Positions 1 to 6,007 of a stretch of 20,032 nucleotides of DNA are shown piece by piece (position 1 is the first letter of the stretch; each line of letters starts with the position of its first letter). The position numbers and the translations under genes were made by a program. This DNA comes from an uncultured Lachnospiraceae bacterium (GTDB lineage Bacteria > Bacillota > Clostridia > Lachnospirales > Lachnospiraceae), in contig CAJUAE010000062.1 in NCBI GenBank assembly GCA_910583965.1, positions 1-20,032 of the forward strand. The letters are read 5' to 3'. The notes under the pieces are model-generated. The model was not told the origin of the DNA. It saw only the letters and a program-made list of their open reading frames with translations, and did not search any database.

Positions 1-38
1 AAATTTTTTCTATTTTTCCTATAGCTACCCGTGTGCAA
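1..38. repeat. Partial copy of a dispersed intergenic repeat
   Basis: The stretch ends CCTATAGCTACCCGTGTGCA, which resembles the tail of the full copy at 11745-11823 (CCTTTCCATATCCGTGTGCA). It is cut by the window edge and is followed at once by a fuller copy at 40-123, so copies appear to lie head to tail. Only the tail is visible, so the assignment is tentative. Confidence 0.45.
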
Positions 39-39
39 T

Positions 40-123
40 CGAGTGGGGGAAAGTTACTTCCCTACTCGCTGCGCGCCCCATGCGCCGACTTAGCGGCATA
101 CTTCCTCTACATGGGGTTGTGCA
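40..123. repeat. Structured intergenic repeat, copy A (two hairpins)
   Basis: Copy A has two predicted hairpins. The first runs from CGAGT (40-44) to ACTCG (64-68), with further pairing of the GGG and CCC tracts inside. The second pairs CCCCATG (76-82) with CATGGGG (110-116) around a GCCGACTTAGCGGC-like inner hairpin. It shares CCTACTCGC-GCGC, CATG, TTAGC, TTCCT and TGTGCAT blocks with the copy at 11745-11823. The outer stem sequence differs between copies while pairing is largely kept, which favours a structured element. It lies downstream of the terminator at 131-155. Its function is unknown. Confidence 0.65.
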
Positions 124-130
124 TAAAACA

Positions 131-155
131 AAAAGGGTGTAAAGCACACCCTTTT
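131..155 (-). terminator. Rho-independent terminator after the TROVE-like gene
   Basis: AAAAGGGTGT and ACACCCTTTT form a 10-bp inverted repeat around a 5-nt loop (AAAGC on the plus strand). It lies 12 bases past the stop codon of the minus-strand gene ending at 168. On the minus strand the stem ends in a U-rich run followed by UGUUUUAUG, as expected for an intrinsic terminator of the RNA-array and TROVE-like operon. Confidence 0.8.
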
Positions 156-167
156 ATTTGTTCCCTA

Positions 168-1772
168 TTATTCTTTTGTTTTATCCAATTCTGTATTGTT
201 TACCCCTGCTGTAGAATCTGTAAAATCACTCCACACGGCCTGTTCTACCACATCATACCTTGGTACCATAAGCTGCTGCACTAGCATCTTATATGGATTT
301 ACCTCATTACTAAGTACCATCTTGGTGATAGCAGGTGAAAATCCACTTACAAGCGCTACACCGAGCGCATTTTCTCGAATAGGAATTGTCTTCGTTCTAC
401 TACAAATATTCCAGAACACTAGTCTTGGCAAACGATAACCATGCGATGCATATTTTTTGACAAATTTATCAAACAATTTCTCATCAGGAGACACCCACTT
501 ACCATTGACAGTGCTTCTTGTCGCTGCGTCAAATTCCATATCTGACAGTATCAACAGATTTTCAGGAAGATCATGCTGTGGCATACGATACTTGATTGCA
601 GTATCCAAAATTAAGTTAAATACTGCTTCTATATTGGTGTTCGCCACTTCATTATGATGTATCGCAATACACAACTTGTCATATAGCGTCTTTCCTTTTG
701 ACAAATCTACAAATTGCGGCGTTTGACTAAATGTGATATACGTATCCTTAAACTGACCTGTGCAGCGCTGTGAAAAATAGATGGCAATTGCATTTGCTAC
801 TTCCAAGCAAGATACATTAGAACTGCCAACCTTCGTCCACATGCTGCCAGAACCATCCGCAATACAGAGCGTATTTCCTGCTCCCTGCACATAGTCTGGC
901 AATGCTTTCCACAATTCCTCTAAAGTATCGTCCAAAGCTTTTACATAAATCCAACCTGGTCTTCTATCATAATCCATATAAGAATGCACAATATCATGCG
1001 GATAGAGCACTCCGGCATGAACTGTCTTCTCTCCTTTTTTTACCGCACCAAGAAACGCGCGGCGACGCTCCTCATCATTGCGCAAAAACGCGACATTATA
1101 TAGTAAATTTGCCCTTGACGGAACTGCCCCATAGTCAATGTCAGCCCATCTTTTTTTGCTCATCTTCACTTCTACAACATCCAGATAACTTCTGTAAGAA
1201 GACAGCATCTTGCGGTATTGTTTGCTTGTCATAGAAAGCTTTTTTGTCAGTAGACGCGCCAGACGCTTTGTATTTTCTGAGGATGCATTCTCTGATGGCA
1301 GCCATTTTGCGCATAGACTAATCGATGCACCTTTTTCCATGTTGGCGCCATCTTCCTGAAGCTGTCTATGTATCAGCTCCACCACTTCCTCTGCAAGCGG
1401 AGTGTCAATTAACGCCACCAGAATATCCCACCTTGAATATTCTGGTATCAAAGGTATCAAAGCCTTAGCAATTTCAGGACGACTCTGTGCTAGTTCCACC
1501 AAAATAGTTTTAAAAAGTCTGCGTTCTCCAAGTCCTTGCCGCACATCACCGGCAAAAAACAGCCATCGAATTGCTAATTTCGGCTCCTCATAATAAGCCT
1601 TAATAAATCGATTTACAATCTCATTTGCCGAAGCCTTTCGGAGTGAGGAAACGGCAAAATTTAAATCAAGCAGTGCCTTCCCTGACGTTCTATAGCCAAC
1701 TGCACCGTTTTCGGTGACAGATGTGTTGTATTCATTATTCAACATATTCTTAACATTCTGCATAAATCCCAT
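168..1772 (-). CDS. TROVE/Ro60-like protein with vWA domain (DUF2828 type)
   Basis: The product is a 534-residue protein resembling DUF2828, a relative of the TROVE-vWA (Ro60/Rsr) RNA-binding family. The N-terminal half is helical and contains GDVRQGLGERRLF (residues 75-87), a pattern shared by TROVE-like proteins. The C-terminal vWA-like domain carries a MIDAS motif, DGSGSM at 306-311 (Asp306, Ser308, Ser310), plus a later LSDMEFD segment. The start was placed at 1772 because CCTCC at 1781-1785 gives GGAGG eight bases upstream. An in-frame ATG at 1877 has no ribosome binding site and falls inside an RNA element. The gene is the last member of a transcription unit containing five structured RNAs. 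Ro60 proteins bind misfolded RNAs and Y RNAs as a ring, so an RNP scaffold role is likely by inference. The family-level call is firmer than the function. Confidence 0.82.
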   Translation of the reverse strand: MGFMQNVKNMLNNEYNTSVTENGAVGYRTSGKALLDLNFAVSSLRKASANEIVNRFIKAYYEEPKLAIRWLFFAGDVRQGLGERRLFKTILVELAQSRPEIAKALIPLIPEYSRWDILVALIDTPLAEEVVELIHRQLQEDGANMEKGASISLCAKWLPSENASSENTKRLARLLTKKLSMTSKQYRKMLSSYRSYLDVVEVKMSKKRWADIDYGAVPSRANLLYNVAFLRNDEERRRAFLGAVKKGEKTVHAGVLYPHDIVHSYMDYDRRPGWIYVKALDDTLEELWKALPDYVQGAGNTLCIADGSGSMWTKVGSSNVSCLEVANAIAIYFSQRCTGQFKDTYITFSQTPQFVDLSKGKTLYDKLCIAIHHNEVANTNIEAVFNLILDTAIKYRMPQHDLPENLLILSDMEFDAATRSTVNGKWVSPDEKLFDKFVKKYASHGYRLPRLVFWNICSRTKTIPIRENALGVALVSGFSPAITKMVLSNEVNPYKMLVQQLMVPRYDVVEQAVWSDFTDSTAGVNNTELDKTKE

Positions 1773-1801
1773 CTTGATTTCCTCCCTCTTATAAATATAA
1801 C

Positions 1802-1893
1802 CTCTCGGAATCTTCCTTGCACCTGTTTTTGCAGCAGATTTTCCATTTACAAAAAATCTTCTCGCAACATCAGGCATAAAAAGATTTCGAGAG
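1802..1893 (-). ncRNA. Structured RNA element 5, stem-closed, in the TROVE-like leader
   Basis: The ends CTCTCGAAATCTT (1893 to 1881, minus strand) and AAGATTCCGAGAG (1814 to 1802) pair at 12 of 13 positions and enclose 66 nt. Inside, AGATTTT and AAAATCT (1859-1853 and 1842-1836) form a 7-bp hairpin with loop UUGUAAAUGG. This contains the UUGNNAA pattern of the four sibling elements, with GUA in the anticodon-like position. The hairpin is followed by GCUGCAA, a variant of the siblings' CAGCAA box. The element ends 29 bases before the start codon, so folding or protein binding could influence translation. It is more degenerate than its neighbours and was found only by comparison with them. Confidence 0.55.
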
Positions 1894-1916
1894 TCTATAA
1901 ACTACCAGTTGTAAAG

Positions 1917-2026
1917 TGGAGCTGGCCGGACTCGAACCGGCAACCGGTATCCTTTAGGAAAGTTGCTGCCAAAGCTTTTGCCAAAGCTTCTTTTAATACT
2001 GCTCTACCCAATTGAGCAACAGCCCC
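1917..2026 (-). ncRNA. tRNA-like RNA element 1 with 43-nt anticodon region
   Basis: The acceptor strands GGGGCTG and CAGCTCC pair at 7 positions (one G-U). The D stem is GCTC/GAGC and the T arm is GCCGG-TTCGAGT-CCGGC. GTATT and GATAC can form the 5-bp anticodon stem, but the loop between them is 43 nt instead of 7. That loop contains an AAGCTTT/AAAGCTT hairpin (1972-1989) read as UUGGCAAA (anticodon-like GGC), followed by GGCAGCAACUUUC. No normal anticodon loop remains and no CCA is encoded. The total is 110 nt against about 74 for a plain tRNA. An annotation pipeline could call it a tRNA, a pseudo-tRNA or an intron-bearing tRNA. I treat it as a member of a tRNA-mimic array. Confidence 0.75.
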
Positions 2027-2054
2027 ATAAAAATAAAATATAACAATGCAACAA

Positions 2055-2146
2055 CGGGGTCATCGGATTCGAACCGAAAGATATAAAATGTTGCTGTAAG
2101 AATCTTTAGCAAGATTCTGCGCTCTGCCAATTAAGCTATGACCCCG
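2055..2146 (-). ncRNA. tRNA-like RNA element 2, possible 8/4 architecture
   Basis: CGGGGTCA and TGACCCCG pair at 8 positions, the D stem GCTT/GAGC pairs with one wobble, and the T arm TCGG-TTCGAAT-CCGA has only 4 clean pairs. The acceptor/T stack is therefore nearer 8+4 than the usual 7+5. The anticodon region holds an 8-bp perfect hairpin (2099-2118), AGAATCTT/AAGATTCT, with UUGCUAAA at its tip (anticodon-like GCU). CAGCAAC follows, then an AU-rich stretch. The rest of the 27-48 region shows no second anticodon arm. The 8/4 form recalls unusual tRNAs such as allo-tRNAs, but the missing canonical anticodon arm favours a mimic. Confidence 0.7.
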
Positions 2147-2185
2147 AAAAAATATAAAATACAAAACGCAATCAAAAAGAAAAAA

Positions 2186-2302
2186 CAGGGCTAGCCGGAT
2201 TCGAACCGGCGACAAGGGGCTTAGGAGGCCTTAAGAAAGTTGCTGCAAGAGCTTTTGTCAAAGCTCTTTTTTTCCTGCTCTACCATTCTGAGCTATAGCC
2301 CT
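2186..2302 (-). ncRNA. tRNA-Arg(CCU)-like RNA element 3 with 43-nt insertion
   Basis: The acceptor AGGGCTA/TAGCCCT has 7 pairs with discriminator G. The D stem is GCTC/GAGC and the T arm is GCCGG-TTCGAAT-CCGGC. A canonical anticodon loop CUCCUAA (CCU, arginine) sits before GCCCC, but its 5' stem strand GGGGC is split after GG. The split holds 43 nt, starting with seven A and ending UUCUUAA. Removing it restores a perfect 74-nt tRNA-Arg(CCU). The insertion carries a 9-bp hairpin (2247-2268), AAGAGCTTT/AAAGCTCTT, read as UUGACAAA, then GCAGCAACUUUC. It could be a disrupted tRNA, a tRNA with an unknown intron, or a tRNA-derived mimic. The sibling elements favour the last. Confidence 0.78.
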
Positions 2303-2310
2303 ATATTCAA

Positions 2311-2388
2311 TAGAAAAAATTACTTTCCTACTTGTGCTGCGAATGCATTCGCAACAACATATTTCCTCTATATCAATATCTATATAAA
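2311..2388. repeat. Diverged intergenic repeat, copy C
   Basis: This stretch lies between RNA elements 3 and 4. It shares TTACTTTCCTACT, a GC-rich inner hairpin (TGCGAATGCATTCGCA) and ATTTCCTCTATAT with the copies at 40-123 and 11745-11823, in the same order. The outer-stem blocks and the TGTGCAT tail have decayed. On the minus-strand transcript the perfect hairpin is followed by GCAC, faintly like the box after the hairpins of the neighbouring RNA elements. That resemblance may be chance. Confidence 0.45.
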
Positions 2389-2391
2389 ACA

Positions 2392-2481
2392 GGAGTGGCT
2401 TGAGAAACTCCTATCGTGGAATCCAAATCATATGTAAGATTGCTGTGTGTGCCTTTTCAAGACACAGTTCCAAACCACTCC
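2392..2481 (-). ncRNA. Structured RNA element 4, stem-closed with Phe-like anticodon arm
   Basis: GGAGTGGTTTG (2481 to 2471) and CAAGCCACTCC (2402 to 2392) form an 11-bp terminal stem with one G-U. Inside, GTGTC-TTGAAAA-GGCAC (2465 to 2449) is a 5-bp stem with a 7-nt loop. This matches the geometry of an anticodon arm, with U33 and a GAA (phenylalanine) triplet followed by AA. CACAGCAAUCUU follows, matching the CAGCAA box of the other elements. No D or T arm is visible. The predicted transcription start (about 2483) falls one or two bases before the first paired base, which supports this as the 5' RNA of the array. Confidence 0.7.
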
Positions 2482-2489
2482 ATGCATTT

Positions 2490-2518
2490 ACTATATCACA
2501 TATTAAAAAATGAAACAA
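2490..2518 (-). promoter_or_regulatory. Sigma-A promoter of the RNA array
   Basis: On the minus strand there is TTGTTT (2518-2513), a 17-base spacer and TATAGT (2495-2490), with TG in the extended -10 position. Initiation about seven bases downstream falls near 2483, at the 5' end of element 4. No other promoter of similar quality was seen before the TROVE-like gene, so one transcript probably covers all five RNA elements and the gene. Confidence 0.75.
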
Positions 2519-2667
2519 TATACCTGTGGTATAACTTTTCTATTTTAACGCAATTCATACCAAATATGAGTGTAAATTGTAATTAGAACGCTCACTATTT
2601 TGATAGGAGAATAAACTGTAACGACAGTTCAACTATGCACAATCATAAATGCATCGCTGAACTGCAA
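2519..2667. other. Intergenic region with inverted repeats
   Basis: This gap separates the YitT-family gene from the RNA-array promoter. It contains CAGTTCA/TGAACTG arms (2625-2664) with an inner ATGCA/TGCAT pair, and a small overlapping palindrome, ACTGTAACGACAGT, at 2616-2629. The large hairpin begins 4 bases after the YitT-family stop codon but has no U run. It could be a transcript end by another mechanism or an operator. No gene is visible. Confidence 0.5.
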
Positions 2668-3549
2668 CTATATTTTATCGCTTGTAATGTCCTTGTACCC
2701 TTCTCCAAAAATCTCGCTTGCAGAAGATACAATCATAAATGCCGAAGAATCCTCGTCTTTTACAATTTCTTCAAGACGGGGGTATACCTGTTTTCTAGTA
2801 ACAATCATCAATAGTTCTTTTGGCGCATTTGTATAAGCCCCCCGAGCAGTAATAACTGTTGCTGTAATTCCTAGTTCTTCACAAATACGTTGTTTTACCT
2901 GTTCTGGCTTTCCGCTAACAATATAGGTAAGTTTTGCTTCATCAGAACCATACAAAATCTTATCCATCACAATAGAATCTGTAATTACAGCAATCCCCGC
3001 ATAAAAAGCAACCGTTAAATCTTGGAAAACAATCCAAGATGCCAAAATTACCATACTGTCAAAAAGCAAAAATAAAATATTTGTCTTAATATGTTTATGC
3101 TTTGTCCGAACCACTTTTATAATAATATCGATTCCGCCAGTTGTCGCACCAGCTTTAAAGACAAGCGCAAGTGCAACACCAATCAGCGCCCCGCCAAGCA
3201 CAGCTGCAATTAGCAAATCATCTGTCATAGCGCCATAGGCAGCAAAAGAATTGATAAAAATTGTAATTAGTGCCAATGCATACATTGTAGAACAGATAAA
3301 ACGCCACCCAAATTTCCACAAGCCTAAAAGGACAATCGGAACATTAAAAAGCATGTTGAGTGTTCCTGTTGGAATTTTTAGAAAACGGTTTACCAAGATA
3401 GAAATTCCGGTCACTCCGCCCGGTGCAATATTATTGGGATCTAAAAATAAACTAATCGCAGCGGCATAAAAAATTGCCGCCGCAGTCAGTATCACATAAT
3501 TTCTTACTTTTTTTGCTGCCTTTTTGCTTTGCTTTATCACTTCTTCCAT
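2668..3549 (-). CDS. YitT family membrane protein
   Basis: The 293-residue protein has a basic N-terminus and about five or six hydrophobic segments in residues 20-190, followed by a soluble C-terminal domain (about 205-293) typical of the DUF161-DUF2179 (YitT) family. The DPNNIAPGGVTGIS segment near residues 37-50 and FKAGATTGGIDI near 130-141 are family-typical. The substrate is unknown for most members. The ATG at 3549 follows an AGGGG ribosome binding site. The gene lies 34 bases after the threonine ammonia-lyase gene and could be cotranscribed with it. Length and features are normal for the family. Confidence 0.88.
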   Translation of the reverse strand: MEEVIKQSKKAAKKVRNYVILTAAAIFYAAAISLFLDPNNIAPGGVTGISILVNRFLKIPTGTLNMLFNVPIVLLGLWKFGWRFICSTMYALALITIFINSFAAYGAMTDDLLIAAVLGGALIGVALALVFKAGATTGGIDIIIKVVRTKHKHIKTNILFLLFDSMVILASWIVFQDLTVAFYAGIAVITDSIVMDKILYGSDEAKLTYIVSGKPEQVKQRICEELGITATVITARGAYTNAPKELLMIVTRKQVYPRLEEIVKDEDSSAFMIVSSASEIFGEGYKDITSDKI

Positions 3550-3583
3550 AACACCCCTGAATTGATTGAAAAGACTTTCTGCT

Positions 3584-4804
3584 TTATATATTTGTTCTTA
3601 CTTGCTTTGGCTGATATCCTTTTTCCTCCAATGCTTTGATAATCTGATTCTTATGTTCTGTACCAAACGTTTCAAGCGTAATCCGAAGTTCTACCGCTGC
3701 ATTTCGGTTGATAGATACAAACTGATTGTGTTCAAGTTTAATAACATTTCCGTGAAGTGATGCAATCACTTCGGATACTTTTGTCAGTTCTCCTGGCTTA
3801 TCAGGCAACAGCACAGAAACTGTAAAAATTCGATCTCTAAAGATTAACCCTTGCTGCACTACAGAGGACATGGTTATGATATCCATATTTCCTCCGCTCA
3901 ATATCGAGACAATTCGTTTATTTTTTACATCTAGGTGGCGCAACGCCGCAACCGTAAGAAGCCCTGAATTTTCGACAATCATCTTGTGGTTTTCAACAAT
4001 ATCAAGAAAAGAAACCACAAGTTCTTCATCTGGTACTGTGACAATCTCATCTATATTATCCCGAATATACGGAAAAATATTCTTGCCGGGTGTTTTGACC
4101 GCTGTGCCATCCGCTATTGTATTGACTCCCGAAAGTGTCACTACTTCCCCAGTCTTTAATGATTCCTGCATACAATTCGCGCCCGCAGGCTCCACACCAA
4201 TCACTTTAATTTTCGGATTTAACAGCTTTGCAAGTGTTGATACTCCTGTTGCAAGCCCACCTCCTCCAATTGGAACAAGGATAATGTCCACAAGTGGTAA
4301 TTCTTTGAAAATTTCCATTGCAATTGTTCCCTGACCAGTCGCCACTGCCAGATCATCAAACGGGTGAATAAATGTATATCCTTTTTCATCTGCGAGCTGA
4401 TAAGCATACTCGCAGGCTTCATCATAGACATCTCCCTCCAAAATAACCTCTGCACCATATCCTTTTGTGCGGTTTACTTTCATGAGCGGCGTGGAAGTTG
4501 GCATCACGATCACTGATTTTACACCATATTTCTTTGCTGCATAGGCCACTCCCTGGGCGTGATTGCCTGCTGAAGCTGTAATTAACCCCTTCTCGCGCTC
4601 TTCCGGTGAAAGGGTGCTTATCTTATAGTATGCTCCTCTTAGTTTATATGCTCCGGTAAGCTGCATATTTTCCGGTTTTAAATAGACTTTATTTCCTGTC
4701 TGTATACTCAAATACTCACTGTAAATTAGCTTTGTCTCCGAAATAACTTTCTTGACAATTTCCGACGCTTCCTCAAATTTTTCTAGCGTAAGCATATCTG
4801 ACAT
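3584..4804 (-). CDS. ilvA: Threonine ammonia-lyase with C-terminal ACT domain
   Basis: This 406-residue PLP enzyme deaminates threonine to 2-oxobutanoate, the entry step to isoleucine. The PLP lysine is K54 in TGAYKLRGA. SAGNHAQG and a GGGG stretch (PIGGGGLATG) bind the cofactor phosphate or substrate, as in fold-type II enzymes. After about residue 325 there is a single ACT-like domain (starting RIFTVSVLLPDKPGEL), the layout of the shorter one-C-terminal-domain form rather than the long E. coli IlvA. The ATG at 4804 has AAGGAGG well placed upstream. It sits 28 bases after ftsY. A catabolic role (tdcB-like) cannot be excluded from sequence alone. Confidence 0.9.
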   Translation of the reverse strand: MSDMLTLEKFEEASEIVKKVISETKLIYSEYLSIQTGNKVYLKPENMQLTGAYKLRGAYYKISTLSPEEREKGLITASAGNHAQGVAYAAKKYGVKSVIVMPTSTPLMKVNRTKGYGAEVILEGDVYDEACEYAYQLADEKGYTFIHPFDDLAVATGQGTIAMEIFKELPLVDIILVPIGGGGLATGVSTLAKLLNPKIKVIGVEPAGANCMQESLKTGEVVTLSGVNTIADGTAVKTPGKNIFPYIRDNIDEIVTVPDEELVVSFLDIVENHKMIVENSGLLTVAALRHLDVKNKRIVSILSGGNMDIITMSSVVQQGLIFRDRIFTVSVLLPDKPGELTKVSEVIASLHGNVIKLEHNQFVSINRNAAVELRITLETFGTEHKNQIIKALEEKGYQPKQVRTNI

Positions 4805-4832
4805 TATTATTTCCTCCTTGTATCTGTTGCTA

Positions 4833-5981
4833 TTATTTCCAGAAAAACCATTTTTTCTTTTTAGTCTTTTGTGTATCGTCCTCTGTATCTGTCTCTTCAG
4901 CTAGAGATTCCTCTACAAAAGGGGTCTCTTTTTCCTCCTCGGCAGAATAAAGCTCTTCCAATACTTGCTCATCAGAAATGGTTTCCTCTGTCGTTAGCTC
5001 ATTTAGAATGATATCCTCTGGTTCCTGTTCCGCTTCTTTTTGCGCTTCCTCACTCTTAATATCAAACAGCGCATTTACAAATTCGTCCGCGTCAAATTTC
5101 TGTAAATCCTCAATTGTCTCTCCAACACCAATATATTTTACAGGTACATTCAACTCTGACTGTATCGCTACTGCAATACCTCCTTTTGCTGTTCCATCCA
5201 TTTTAGTCAAAATAACGCCGGTAAGTTCCGCAGCTTCCCCAAACTCTCTTGCCTGTGCAAGTGCATTCTGACCAGTGGTCCCATCCAAAACAATCAGATT
5301 TTCTCTGTGTGCATCTGGAAATTCCCTGTCAATAATGCGATTCATTTTCTTTAATTCTTCCATTAAATTTTTCTTGTTGTGAAGTCGTCCCGCTGTATCG
5401 CAGATTAATACATCCACTTTCCGCGCTTTTGCAGCACTTACAGCATCATAGATCACAGAAGCCGGATCGGCGCCGTCTGCACCGCCAATCATATCAACCC
5501 CTGCGCGGTGCGCCCACTCTGCAAGCTGGTCTCCTGCGGCAGCGCGAAAGGTATCCGCCGCGGCAATCAAGACTTTTTTACCTTGTTTCTTTAAAATTCC
5601 CGCAAGTTTTCCGACAGAGGTTGTCTTGCCAACACCATTAACCCCGATAATAAAGATAATTGACTGTTCTTTTTCAAAATCATACGCGGTCTCACCAACA
5701 CGCATCTGCTCTTTAATACTCTCGACAAGCAATTCCTTGCATTCAGAAGGATGACGCAAATGTTTTTTCTTCACTTCCTCTTTCATACGCTCAATAATAT
5801 CATTTGTGGCATTGACGCCAATGTCACCCATTATCAAGATTTCCTCAAGCTCCTCATAAAAATCGTCATCAATCTCAGATGCCCCATAAAATACCGCATC
5901 AATTCCCGCCACAATATTATCTCTTGTCTTGCTCAGTCCTTCTTTTAAACGGCTGAAAAACCCCTTTTTCTCCTCTGCCAT
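4833..5981 (-). CDS. ftsY: Signal recognition particle receptor FtsY
   Basis: FtsY is the membrane-associated SRP receptor GTPase that docks ribosome-nascent chain complexes to the translocon. The NG domain shows GVNGVGKTT at 113-121, DTAGRL near 195-200 and TKMDGTAKGG at 259-268. The start is set at 5981 because GAGGAGG lies at normal distance; an ATG at 6035 lacks this and would overlap the upstream gene. The usual N-terminal acidic A domain is very short. Instead, residues 311-382 form a strongly acidic tail ending in KTKKKKWFFWK, which may be a displaced membrane-binding module. The gene follows a secreted protease gene that separates it from smc. Confidence 0.95.
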   Translation of the reverse strand: MAEEKKGFFSRLKEGLSKTRDNIVAGIDAVFYGASEIDDDFYEELEEILIMGDIGVNATNDIIERMKEEVKKKHLRHPSECKELLVESIKEQMRVGETAYDFEKEQSIIFIIGVNGVGKTTSVGKLAGILKKQGKKVLIAAADTFRAAAGDQLAEWAHRAGVDMIGGADGADPASVIYDAVSAAKARKVDVLICDTAGRLHNKKNLMEELKKMNRIIDREFPDAHRENLIVLDGTTGQNALAQAREFGEAAELTGVILTKMDGTAKGGIAVAIQSELNVPVKYIGVGETIEDLQKFDADEFVNALFDIKSEEAQKEAEQEPEDIILNELTTEETISDEQVLEELYSAEEEKETPFVEESLAEETDTEDDTQKTKKKKWFFWK

Positions 5982-6007
5982 AAAGTCCTCCTCAATCCTT
6001 TTTTCTA

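Noticed and set aside
1773..1877. N-terminal extension of the TROVE-like protein from ATG 1877
   Set aside because: There is no ribosome binding site at 1877, while GGAGG is well placed before 1772, and the segment is explained by the stem-closed RNA element.
1802..1893. T-box riboswitch in the leader
   Set aside because: No T-box AGGGUGGNACCGCG-like sequence or antiterminator is seen, and the gene is not an aminoacyl-tRNA or amino acid gene.
1917..2302. Three ordinary tRNA genes
   Set aside because: Acceptor, D and T arms are present, but the anticodon regions are 17-43 nt too long, and two of the three have no canonical anticodon loop outside the inserted hairpin.
1917..2302. Group I or group II introns in tRNA genes
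   Set aside because: The insertions are far too short and show no catalytic core; they contain only one hairpin and a short box.
1802..2481. CRISPR array
   Set aside because: The repeated units are structured and differ in sequence; there are no identical direct repeats with regular spacers.
2625..2664. Intrinsic terminator of the YitT-family gene
   Set aside because: The hairpin is good, but no U run follows on the minus strand, so it is recorded only as an inverted repeat.
4219..4458. 79-residue open frame within ilvA
   Set aside because: It is a shadow in another frame of a well-supported enzyme gene.
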